A stretch of 48,903 nucleotides of DNA from Fischerella sp. PCC 9431 (GTDB lineage Bacteria > Cyanobacteriota > Cyanobacteriia > Cyanobacteriales > Nostocaceae). Shown here one piece after another: positions 1-7,454 of this stretch. The notes below the pieces were generated by a model that was not told the DNA's origin, made no database searches, and saw only the letters and a list, made by a program, of their open reading frames with translations. Numbering within the stretch: the stretch's first letter is position 1; each line of letters opens with the position of its first letter. The stretch is from the NCBI RefSeq assembly GCF_000447295.1, contig NZ_KE650771.1:6600670-6649572 (forward strand), written 5' to 3'. A program made the translations under genes and the position numbers.

Positions 1-124
1 TTGCTTCAAAAGAGTATGCACAAGCGGTAAAAAACCAGGCGAAGTATATTAAACAAGTTAATTCATTTCCAGAGCGAGCTACTTACACGTTTGTCTACGA
101 TGGTCAGATGACCTTAGCTGGTCA
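1..124 (+). repeat. Direct repeat copy A (EthD coding segment)
   Basis: All 124 bases are identical to 1641-1764 (offset 1640). Directly after base 124 identity drops sharply to mostly synonymous differences, although the encoded peptide stays similar for about 20 more residues. The left boundary lies outside the window. This indicates recent gene conversion or tandem duplication of the EthD module. Confidence 0.95.
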
Positions 125-872
125 GCGAAGCTCTACAGTAGCAGAATTAATCACAAACCTTGGAGCAACTAATCAACTCAAAGAAGGTATAACATCTCTC
201 GTAATAGCTCAAAATCTTATGATGTCAAAATCAAATGTTTCCTTGAACAATAACTCCTCCAATAGTTATGCTCATGTCTCGCAAAACACTACGAATACAT
301 CTCTAAAAACGCGAATTAATTACTACCAAGATTTGGCAGCTGATTATTCCAAGCCAGGACTTGTTACTCCCTATGTAGCGAAAAAGCTCATAGAAGATGC
401 GGAAAAATATGTGGCAATGAAAGAAAAGACGCTGCCACAAATAGATTCATATTATACACTCGAACAAATTGAACAAGAGAACAAAGAGTGGTGGCCGACT
501 CATTGTGAAGCTCTAAGACAGGGAAGAGGTGATATTTTAACAGGTGAATACCGTGATAATCTTGTCTATTTCTGTCAAGATGGCCCTTATTATGGGTTAG
601 AACAACAACAAGCACGAGAGCAACATTGGTGGGCATTGATTGCACAACCTGGAGTAACCATGTGCTGGCCGATCGCTATGTTTTATGGTGAAGTTGTTTA
701 CTTTGAGTGGAAGTGTGTGGACGACCAGACAAACGAAACTATTGCAAAAGGAAATGTAACTTGGGTTCGACGTGGACACAGAGGTGCATGCTACCTGAAA
801 ACTGAGCAACTAACATTTTACCGTGATGTTTTTGCCCCTAGCGAACTACTAAAATTAATCACCACAACTTGA
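3..872 (+). CDS. EthD-like / NTF2(SnoaL)-like fusion protein, 5' end outside window
   Basis: This is the 3' part of a gene that enters from upstream; the frame is open from base 3, so the first in-frame ATG at 108 is internal. The first ~45 residues are the tail of an EthD-type dimeric alpha/beta-barrel domain (through TYTFVYDGQMTLAGQRSS), nearly identical to the same segment of the next gene. An Asn/Ser-rich linker follows, then a ~185-residue domain with YYQDLAADYSKPGLV, WWPTHCEALRQGRGDIL and RRGHRGACYLK. That domain is closely matched by the stand-alone protein at 35308-35874 and looks NTF2/SnoaL-like, though I cannot name its family with certainty. The TGA stop overlaps a possible TTG start of the next gene, so the two are probably co-transcribed. 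EthD domains are small hydrophobic-ligand or heme-type barrels; the substrate here is unknown. Confidence 0.7.
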   Translation, partial: ASKEYAQAVKNQAKYIKQVNSFPERATYTFVYDGQMTLAGQRSSTVAELITNLGATNQLKEGITSLVIAQNLMMSKSNVSLNNNSSNSYAHVSQNTTNTSLKTRINYYQDLAADYSKPGLVTPYVAKKLIEDAEKYVAMKEKTLPQIDSYYTLEQIEQENKEWWPTHCEALRQGRGDILTGEYRDNLVYFCQDGPYYGLEQQQAREQHWWALIAQPGVTMCWPIAMFYGEVVYFEWKCVDDQTNETIAKGNVTWVRRGHRGACYLKTEQLTFYRDVFAPSELLKLITTT

Positions 873-940
873 ATTTTTGTCAGGTCAATGATTGCTTTGG
901 CACACTTAATAAAATTTTTGAGCAAAGCGGTATTGGACAA

Positions 941-3067
941 ATGATATCTGCAATCAGAAAAGTGGATTATGCAATTCGCGATCAAAAAGGCAAAGCTGTA
1001 TTCTACGTTCTTTTGTGGAAAAAAAAGGGAATAGCTTTAGATATTTTTGATAACTACTGGAGAAATGTTCATGGTCCTGTTTGCGCCCGCTTACCAGGAC
1101 AGCATCAATACTGGCAATTCCACGTTGCTCATAATCAAGGTGACCTATTACCAGCTATTGATGGCATTGAGTACAACTCGCAACCAGAAGACCAGTTTGA
1201 TGGCATTGCCGAATTAACGTTTGAGACCGAACAAGACCGTCACAGATGGTTCCAGTCTGCCGCTATTTTGATGGATGACGAACATAACTTATTTAGAAAG
1301 GCGATTGGATACAATACTAGTTTTGGTAATTCTAAAACTTATGTTGATGGCATTGAAAAAGGCGACCCAAACGGAAAACTCGACTGCTTAAAGTTCCACA
1401 TCCTCGTCAAAAAATCTGATGGTGTGAGTGTAGACGAGTTTCGCAAATATCTGACAGACAGCTTTGCCCCAGCTGTAGTCAAGAGTAACTCAGTTCTCAA
1501 GTTGCGACTGCATTTATTTGAGGAAGTAGACAATTCACGTCCAGATGCTGCGGGGGTATCTCATTACGAACCGTTTGATAAGCAATATCAAGCAGCTTTT
1601 GAAATCGCCTTCTCAAATCCTCTGGAAATGGAAAAGTTTTTTGCTTCAAAAGAGTATGCACAAGCGGTAAAAAACCAGGCGAAGTATATTAAACAAGTTA
1701 ATTCATTTCCAGAGCGAGCTACTTACACGTTTGTCTACGATGGTCAGATGACCTTAGCTGGTCAACGGAGTTCCAGGGTTGCAGAACTCATTGCGAACAT
1801 TGGAGCAACCAATCAACTTAAGGAGGACATAGTTTTTCTTATGAACAGCAAACAGAAGCAAGACACCGTTTCTCTCATTGATGATAGACAAGATATTAAG
1901 TCTGGGTTAGGTTCTTACTTACAAGGAGTGCAACACTTCGGGATAACAGTTGATGATATGCCAAAGGCTATCGAATTTTATACAGAGGTATTAGGGGGGA
2001 AAATAGCTATTGGCGGAGATGGTTTTGTTGGCGAAGTTGTACATAATACTCTCTTTCAAAAAGAGGATATTGATGCCATTGAACTAGGTGTTAACCCCAA
2101 AAGTCTTGGTGTTCCTAACCTCAGAGATGGTACAGAAGAAGCATTAGATGTTAGGTTCATTTCCTTTGGAAACACCTGTGTTGAACTCATCCATTTTAGA
2201 GATGCAGCATTATCAATAAAAGCACCTAATGTTTTTGGAAGAATTCCTTCTGGTGTTGGTCACGTGAACGCACCGCATCTCTCTTTTCATGTAAAAGATG
2301 ATGTAGACCTCAATCTGTTTGCCAAAATCTTGGAAGAAGAGTGTCAAAAGCGGGGAATGACTAACGTTGTATGTAATCGAGTTATTCATGTCAACTCAGA
2401 AGAAGAAAGGAAAAAGGTTGCACTCAAGTATAATGCCAACAAATTTTGGAACGATCCAGAATATTTTATTCAAGGCTACTCAGATTCAGAATTCGGTGAT
2501 TTTCATGGATGGTCTTTGTTTTACTGTAAAGGGCCAAATGGCGAACAGCTTGAATTTAATCAAGTGACTCGTACAGCAAAATCACGTTTTCAACAAGCAC
2601 AGGAGGACTATAACAAAGCGAACGGGACAAATTTTCTTTGGGCTTCAGATGCTGAAATAGAATCCACGAACACAAATCACAGAGGAACTATGGGAGAAAG
2701 TTTTTTAGGGGAAAAAATAGACATCGTTAAGCGCATGTTCAAAGCAGGCGAATCGATGAATTTGGACAACTTCGTAAAGTTTTATGCTGATGACGCTCTA
2801 TATCAGTTTAGTATCTTCCCGGTCGTCTATGGGCCGCAAGGCATTCGGGAGGCTTCAGTTGAGTTTCTGGAGAAAGTTGAGCAAGTATACCACCACTATC
2901 TAAATATGTGGGAAGTGGGAGACACCGTAATTGCTGAAATGGAGGTTACTTATATCCGTCATGATGGCAAAGTGTTTACGCTTCCTTGCTGTGACACGAT
3001 TCGATTGAAGGGTGATAAGGTTCAGGAACTGCGGATATACATGGACATCTCTCCCGTATTCTCCTGA
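941..3067 (+). CDS. EthD-EthD-VOC-SnoaL four-domain fusion protein
   Basis: About 708 residues from the ATG at 941; the frame also extends to a TTG at 869 that overlaps the upstream stop by 4 bases, so the start is uncertain. Neither site has a strong ribosome binding site. Order from the ATG: EthD-like domain 1 (~1-115, with YWRNVHGPV), EthD-like domain 2 (~140-270), a linker, a VOC/glyoxalase-dioxygenase domain (~325-540), and an NTF2/SnoaL-like domain (~580-708). The VOC part keeps the usual metal-ligand pattern: His in QHFGITVDDM, Glu in CVELIHFRD, His in HLSFHVKDD, Glu in EQLEFNQV. The last domain ends RIYMDISPVFS, a signature shared with the proteins at 4977 and 15828. The combination suggests a multifunctional tailoring or degradation enzyme for a small hydrophobic or aromatic compound; that role is inference. 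Confidence 0.8.
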   Translation: MISAIRKVDYAIRDQKGKAVFYVLLWKKKGIALDIFDNYWRNVHGPVCARLPGQHQYWQFHVAHNQGDLLPAIDGIEYNSQPEDQFDGIAELTFETEQDRHRWFQSAAILMDDEHNLFRKAIGYNTSFGNSKTYVDGIEKGDPNGKLDCLKFHILVKKSDGVSVDEFRKYLTDSFAPAVVKSNSVLKLRLHLFEEVDNSRPDAAGVSHYEPFDKQYQAAFEIAFSNPLEMEKFFASKEYAQAVKNQAKYIKQVNSFPERATYTFVYDGQMTLAGQRSSRVAELIANIGATNQLKEDIVFLMNSKQKQDTVSLIDDRQDIKSGLGSYLQGVQHFGITVDDMPKAIEFYTEVLGGKIAIGGDGFVGEVVHNTLFQKEDIDAIELGVNPKSLGVPNLRDGTEEALDVRFISFGNTCVELIHFRDAALSIKAPNVFGRIPSGVGHVNAPHLSFHVKDDVDLNLFAKILEEECQKRGMTNVVCNRVIHVNSEEERKKVALKYNANKFWNDPEYFIQGYSDSEFGDFHGWSLFYCKGPNGEQLEFNQVTRTAKSRFQQAQEDYNKANGTNFLWASDAEIESTNTNHRGTMGESFLGEKIDIVKRMFKAGESMNLDNFVKFYADDALYQFSIFPVVYGPQGIREASVEFLEKVEQVYHHYLNMWEVGDTVIAEMEVTYIRHDGKVFTLPCCDTIRLKGDKVQELRIYMDISPVFS
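1641..1764 (+). repeat. Direct repeat copy B (EthD coding segment)
   Basis: Second copy of the 124-base identical segment at 1-124, inside the second EthD-like domain of the 941-3067 gene. The perfect match ends after the sequence GTCA at 1761-1764. Confidence 0.95.
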
Positions 3068-3230
3068 AGTCCTAATCTGTGCAGCATCACCTTTGTCAAG
3101 ACGTTAACGATGGTTGTTGTTTGTAACAATTGCCTAGTCTGTTGGCGAATAGTTCTGGTGATCGCCTTACTTATTCATGACTCAGTCATAACCGTGCAAT
3201 CTTAAACAAACCATAGGAAGTTAAGAAAAC

Positions 3231-3860
3231 ATGGCAACTGAATTATCTAATACCAAAGGGAAAATAGCTGTACTAATTGAAGATCACTTTGACGAAATTG
3301 AGTTCCGAGCATTCAACCAGTTCTTCCCTGCGAATGGATATGAAGTAGAGTACATATCTCATCTTTGGAATCAAGAGCAACTCACCTTCAAGGGACTTGA
3401 CTTTACAGAAGAAGTCACAGTTACAGTAGAGTTGAATGATGTTGAGCCTACTGATTATGAAGGCATTATTCTCATCGGTGGCTATGCGATGGATCGTCTT
3501 CGTTATGAAGTGCATCCTCAAAAGAGTCAATCCAACCAATCTCCTGCCATTCGGTTTCTCGGCAAAGCTGTAAAGGCTATGGATGCTGGCAGATTAACAA
3601 TTGGCACCATCTGCCATAGCCTTTGGCTGTTTTGTGCCGATCCAGAATTGCTTAAAAATCGCTTAGTTACCTGTGCTCACAACATCTTGTATGATGTCCA
3701 AAATGCGGGAGGAATCATCACGTTCGATGGCAATGAAACTAAGAGGGTATATGTCGATGGCAATCTGATTACAGGCAAACACCCTGACATAGTAGACGAA
3801 TTCATGAATGTCTTCTTAGAAGCAATTACCAAGCGGACATTGAAGAAAGTTAGCGTGTAA
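3231..3860 (+). CDS. DJ-1/PfpI family protein
   Basis: 209 residues, the usual size of a single-domain DJ-1/PfpI (class I glutamine amidotransferase-like) protein. The nucleophile elbow is GTICHSLWLF with Cys128 followed by His129. The acidic partner is expected near Glu22/Glu24 in the N-terminal stretch IEDHFDEIEF, and GGYAMDRLR matches the family's GG-x-x-x-x-x-LR segment. Members include glyoxalase III-like deglycases, isonitrile hydratases and proteases or chaperones, and the sequence does not decide between them. It lies 163 bases after the four-domain fusion and 41 bases before the epimerase-like gene on the same strand. A role in handling reactive carbonyls is possible but inferred. 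Confidence 0.85.
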   Translation: MATELSNTKGKIAVLIEDHFDEIEFRAFNQFFPANGYEVEYISHLWNQEQLTFKGLDFTEEVTVTVELNDVEPTDYEGIILIGGYAMDRLRYEVHPQKSQSNQSPAIRFLGKAVKAMDAGRLTIGTICHSLWLFCADPELLKNRLVTCAHNILYDVQNAGGIITFDGNETKRVYVDGNLITGKHPDIVDEFMNVFLEAITKRTLKKVSV

Positions 3861-3901
3861 GAACTCTGATTAACGAATACAAAGATTGACTAGGATTAAC
3901 T

Positions 3902-4867
3902 ATGAGAGTACTAGTGACCGGTGCATCAGGATACGCGGGCTTCCATACCGCAATTGCACTTCGTGCTGCAGGCCATCAAGTGCATGGTTTGGTGAGAGAC
4001 GCGTCAACTAGTCGTGCGGTGGAGTTACGACGCAACGAAGTACATTTAGCGCAAGGCAACTTGAAACAGCCAGAAACTTACTGGAAGTATGTTGAGACTA
4101 GCGATGCGATCGTCCACATTGTGAATGATCTCCAAGACCCACAAGGCACAGACAATACACTGTTACAGACGATGGCAACCATCGCTGACGCATCGCCTCG
4201 GAAACGCCTCTTTATCTACACCACAGGCTGCTCAGTCTACGGCAAAGTACCTGAGCGAGTTATGGATGAGACGACCCCCGGTAATCCACAACATGCACTT
4301 GCTTTCCGAATGAATATGGAACAGAAAGTGCTTGCTATGCCGAATTTTTTGAAGGTGGTAGTACGTCCCGGCTTTCTATACGGCAAAGACGGCCACACCA
4401 GCATGAGCGGTCTTTGGTTCCAAATGGGTGAAGAGGGTAAGGCCGTTTATCATGGCGACCCGGAGAGGGGCTGGTCTTGGGTTCACGTCAGCGATCTTGC
4501 TGAGGCATATGTGCGCTTGGTGGAGAGCGGTTCCAGTATCGACGGTGAGATATTTTGCCTTGCCGACGAGCAACGATTCAAATGCCTAGAAGTAATGACC
4601 GCTTGTGTACGAGTGGCTGGCTTTCAAGGGGACATTGAAATAGCCCCTGCAGACTCCAGCGACTGGTCTAGCATCTTCGATCAAAACGAGTTCATTACCT
4701 CACGTAAAGCCTACCGCTTGCTTGGCTGGAACCCGCGGCACACCGGAATTCTCGATGATATCGAAATCTATTATGCTTCCTGGAAAGCTGCCCAGTCCAA
4801 GGACAAAAAGTATACGCTTCCTGAAAATACACTCAGTCCAACGGTAACTAGTAAAGGAACACTGTGA
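3902..4867 (+). CDS. NAD(P)-dependent epimerase/dehydratase-like protein (atypical extended SDR)
   Basis: 321 residues. The N-terminus has the Rossmann dinucleotide motif VTGASGYAG (Gly7, Gly10, Gly13), and RPGFLYG at 155-161 matches the post-catalytic loop of extended SDRs. The canonical YxxxK is not visible: the equivalent stretch reads AFRMNMEQK (about 134-142), so ordinary SDR proton relay is doubtful. It may be an atypical dehydrogenase or reductase, or a binding protein. Base composition differs from its neighbours: sampled 60-base lines are 52% (4201-4260) and 62% G+C (4441-4500), against a visibly AT-rich surrounding, which suggests more recent acquisition. It is 110 bases upstream of the SnoaL-like gene. 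Confidence 0.8.
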   Translation: MRVLVTGASGYAGFHTAIALRAAGHQVHGLVRDASTSRAVELRRNEVHLAQGNLKQPETYWKYVETSDAIVHIVNDLQDPQGTDNTLLQTMATIADASPRKRLFIYTTGCSVYGKVPERVMDETTPGNPQHALAFRMNMEQKVLAMPNFLKVVVRPGFLYGKDGHTSMSGLWFQMGEEGKAVYHGDPERGWSWVHVSDLAEAYVRLVESGSSIDGEIFCLADEQRFKCLEVMTACVRVAGFQGDIEIAPADSSDWSSIFDQNEFITSRKAYRLLGWNPRHTGILDDIEIYYASWKAAQSKDKKYTLPENTLSPTVTSKGTL

Positions 4868-4965
4868 GGGACATTCAAAGACGACTGCATTCATCTGGAC
4901 ATGACAATCTTGTATCAGTTTTAGTCAGTCATACAAAGTCAAAGTTAGACAATTCATGCAAAGTT

Positions 4966-4972
4966 AAGGAGG
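4966..4972 (+). promoter_or_regulatory. Strong ribosome binding site for the SnoaL-like gene
   Basis: AAGGAGG ends four bases before the ATG at 4977 and fixes that start. Confidence 0.8.
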
Positions 4973-4976
4973 ATTT

Positions 4977-5357
4977 ATGCCAGAAAAACTTTTAGCAACT
5001 AGAGCAGACATGCTTAAGCAAATGTTTAAGGTGTTTGAGTCGATGAACATGGATGAAGCCGTTAAATACTTCACTGAGGACATACGATATCAGTTCGGAA
5101 ATGCCGAGCCAACGATCGGAAAACAGAATCTCATAGACTCTGCCAAGACGACCCATCTTCAGAATGTTAAGACGATTACCTTCGATATCAAGGATTTTTG
5201 GGAGCAGACAGACGTGGTAATAGTCGAAATGGAAATTACCTACAGTCTTGATAATGGAAAGGTTTTGACACTTCCTTGTACCGACATCCTGCGAATGGAA
5301 GGAGACCTGGTTCGAGATTTCCGGGCCTACATGGATATTTCTCCATTGTTTAGCTGA
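4977..5357 (+). CDS. SnoaL/NTF2-like protein
   Basis: 126 residues, the size of a single NTF2-like cone-fold domain (SnoaL cyclases, ketosteroid isomerase, limonene epoxide hydrolase relatives). It is paralogous to the C-terminal domain of the 941-3067 fusion. Shared features are MLKQMFKVFESMNMDEAVKY near the start, then DNGKVLTLPCTDILR, then the C-terminal RAYMDISPLFS. The ATG at 4977 has an excellent ribosome binding site. Binding or cyclisation/isomerisation of a small polyketide-like or aromatic molecule is the family theme; the actual ligand is unknown. Confidence 0.85.
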   Translation: MPEKLLATRADMLKQMFKVFESMNMDEAVKYFTEDIRYQFGNAEPTIGKQNLIDSAKTTHLQNVKTITFDIKDFWEQTDVVIVEMEITYSLDNGKVLTLPCTDILRMEGDLVRDFRAYMDISPLFS

Positions 5358-5433
5358 GATTAAACTTTCATTCACTTCATTACTATTACTTCGACTCTGG
5401 AATTTGTTAGAAAATTTATACTCTAGTTTGAGT

Positions 5434-5439
5434 AAGGAG
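5434..5439 (+). promoter_or_regulatory. Ribosome binding site fixing the cupin start
   Basis: AAGGAG lies seven bases before the ATG at 5447. It favours that start over the in-frame TTG at 5441, which would sit one base after the motif. Confidence 0.75.
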
Positions 5440-5446
5440 ATTGATA

Positions 5447-5998
5447 ATGGCACATAAAGGCAAAATCATTGACAACCCTGTTACGGGTGAGCGGATCACT
5501 TTTCTACAGACAGCACAGGACACAAACGGCCAATTACTGCAAATGGATATGGTTGTAAAGCCAACCGGGTGCGTCGCATCCGAACACGTCCACCCTGGTC
5601 TAGAAGAGCGACTGGCAATTATTTCAGGGACATGTATGTTCCGAGTAAACGGCAAGGAACAAATATTTAGTACGGGCGAGACAGTAATAGTTCCCCCTGA
5701 TACTCCCCATTATTGGTGCAACGCTGGTACTGAAGAGGCACATCTGGTTCTTGAGTTTCGACCTGCATCACAAATGGAAGCCTCTTTTGAAACCTGGTTT
5801 GGTCTTGCACGTGATGGTAAGACAGATGCATATGGCGTTCCCAACTTACTACAGCTTGCTGTTATAGTTCAAGAGTTTTGGAATGATGTCCAACCAAACA
5901 TGTTGCCTCCAATGCTGCGTAAACCATTCTTCTGGTCACTAGCATTCATTGGTAAACTATTTGGATACCGTGCACGCTATCCCCAGTACAGCGAATAG
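5447..5998 (+). CDS. Cupin-domain protein
   Basis: 183 residues. The cupin metal site is clear: His47, His49 and Glu54 in SEHVHPGLEE, and His88 in PPDTPHYW, giving a typical 3-His/1-Glu centre in one conserved beta-barrel (about residues 30-115). The C-terminal ~60 residues are extra to the barrel and partly hydrophobic (PFFWSLAFIGKLFGYRARYP), perhaps a membrane-contacting or packing helix. Single-domain cupins include dioxygenases, isomerases and sugar- or polyketide-modifying enzymes. The neighbours make a small-molecule tailoring role the simplest inference. A 13-bp inverted repeat lies downstream at 6076-6123. Confidence 0.85.
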   Translation: MAHKGKIIDNPVTGERITFLQTAQDTNGQLLQMDMVVKPTGCVASEHVHPGLEERLAIISGTCMFRVNGKEQIFSTGETVIVPPDTPHYWCNAGTEEAHLVLEFRPASQMEASFETWFGLARDGKTDAYGVPNLLQLAVIVQEFWNDVQPNMLPPMLRKPFFWSLAFIGKLFGYRARYPQYSE

Positions 5999-6075
5999 AG
6001 TCGAGACTTTTATTGACTAGCTGCCAGTCAAGCACCAATTACTTTATTAAGTTTGCTAACTATTAGCTGCTTATT

Positions 6076-6123
6076 TCTATGCCTTGCTATTTTCCCTGCT
6101 AGGAACCTCAAGCAAGGCATAGA
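6076..6123 (+). terminator. 13-bp inverted repeat between cupin and SDR genes
   Basis: TCTATGCCTTGCT (6076-6088) is perfectly complementary to AGCAAGGCATAGA (6111-6123) across a 22-base spacer. There is no T-run directly after it, so it is not a textbook intrinsic terminator. It may mark the end of the upstream transcript or be a processing or regulatory site. Confidence 0.45.
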
Positions 6124-6264
6124 TATCTGCAAGACACTCAGTAAATGATATCACAATTGGGGAAGCTCTTGCTTAAGTAAGCTCAAACAAATCCAAACCT
6201 CAATAAATTTCAAGGAATTAAAATTTTGGCGCAACTCAACTATTTACTTTAATTGGAGCAAAGC

Positions 6265-7059
6265 ATGAATATTACACAGACCTATGCAAAAACTCACTCC
6301 GAGGTTACAAAATTATTGACGAATCGGGTGATCCTGGTTACTGGTGCTAGTCGAAGTATTGGAGCTGCCACAGCTAAACTTCTGGCTCGTCATGGTGCTG
6401 CTGTTGGTATTAACTATTACAATAGCGAGTTGGCTGCTCATCAGGTGGTAGATGCGATCGCCTCTGAGGGGGGTAAGGCCTTAGCAGTGAAGGGTGATGT
6501 CAGAGAAATACACCAAGTTGAAACTATGGTGCAGCAAGTTACAGAGGCTTTTGGAGCTATTGATACCCTAGTAATAAATGCTAACGTCTTATTTAGGATT
6601 GCACCGTTCCTTGAGCATTCATGGGAAGACTTCGAGGCAAAACTGTTGGGAGAACTCAAGGGCGCATTTTATCCTTGTAAAGCAGTAGTTCCCTCAATGA
6701 TAAAACAGCAAAAAGGCTGCATTATTGCCGTTAGCTCTATCGCGTCTCGCTATCCTAATAATGGTTTCTCTGCCCATACTACGGCTAAGTCAGGATTAGA
6801 TGGGTTCTTGAAAAGCCTGGCTTTGGAACTAGGCCCTTACGGAATTCGGGTTAATGCTATAGCACCAGGGCTGATTCTAACGGATGCTCTCTCGTCAACG
6901 TCCCAGGAGTGGAAAGACAACACTGCTCAAATGACTCCCTTAAGACGAAATGGAATGGTTGAGGATGTTGCAGGTGCTATTCTTCTAATGGCTTCTGAAG
7001 AAGCAAAATTTATCACAGGTACTTACCTGCCAGTTAACGGTGGTGCTCAGATACTTTGA
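6265..7059 (+). CDS. Short-chain dehydrogenase/reductase with Tyr-to-His active-site change
   Basis: 264 residues from the ATG at 6265, chosen because GGAG lies six bases upstream; the frame also extends to a TTG at 6253. Classical SDR architecture: cofactor motif VTGASRSIG (residues 25-33), the NNAG-equivalent reading NAN at 105-107, the catalytic Ser region VSSIAS at ~156-161, and the post-active-site NAIAPGLI. The YxxxK position reads HTTAK (171-175): Lys175 is kept but the catalytic Tyr is His171. The protein may therefore be a pseudoenzyme or use altered chemistry. Closest to the FabG/3-oxoacyl-ACP reductase-like group by overall look. Its neighbours suggest ketone/alcohol conversion or binding in the same pathway as the VOC, SnoaL and cupin proteins. 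Confidence 0.85.
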   Translation: MNITQTYAKTHSEVTKLLTNRVILVTGASRSIGAATAKLLARHGAAVGINYYNSELAAHQVVDAIASEGGKALAVKGDVREIHQVETMVQQVTEAFGAIDTLVINANVLFRIAPFLEHSWEDFEAKLLGELKGAFYPCKAVVPSMIKQQKGCIIAVSSIASRYPNNGFSAHTTAKSGLDGFLKSLALELGPYGIRVNAIAPGLILTDALSSTSQEWKDNTAQMTPLRRNGMVEDVAGAILLMASEEAKFITGTYLPVNGGAQIL

Positions 7060-7375
7060 AGTCAGAATTGTCAGAATTGCAGCAGTAGTCAGTGAATACG
7101 CGCATCAATGATACTAAGCTGCATACTTACTCTTGGGCGTGGTAAGAATTGTTTCTATTTTTCTGCCTTTACAAATATGCGTTTCACGCCCTTCCTTTTT
7201 TCGACTTAAACCCTCTAAAACGCGATCGCCCTATGGGACTATAAGATTGACACACTATAGCGTGAATAGATTTTTACTTAATATGTTCAACCAATCACCG
7301 CACTAATCCTTCATTTTACTCTCAGAACCATTTATTTTATCTATTCTTTGTAGAACATTATTTGATGGTCAAAGA
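7060..7375. other. Intergenic region upstream of debranching-enzyme gene
   Basis: No ORF with coding character was found. It contains one GCGATCGC octamer (near 7223) and AT-rich DNA leading to the hairpin at 7376-7416. A promoter for the 7455 gene is expected here, but I could not assign -35/-10 boxes with confidence. Confidence 0.4.
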
Positions 7376-7416
7376 TATTCTGATAAAACCTTGTAAGACA
7401 AGGTTTTATCAGAATA
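7376..7416 (+). promoter_or_regulatory. Perfect 18-bp hairpin just upstream of the debranching enzyme
   Basis: Left arm 7376-7393 (TATTCTGATAAAACCTTG) and right arm 7399-7416 are exact reverse complements with loop TAAGA. The hairpin ends 38 bases before the ATG at 7455. No U-tract follows, so it is more likely an operator palindrome or a leader hairpin affecting mRNA stability than a terminator. Confidence 0.6.
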
Positions 7417-7454
7417 GGCAGTAGTAAAAACTTTGTAATGAGAAGAAGATCCAA

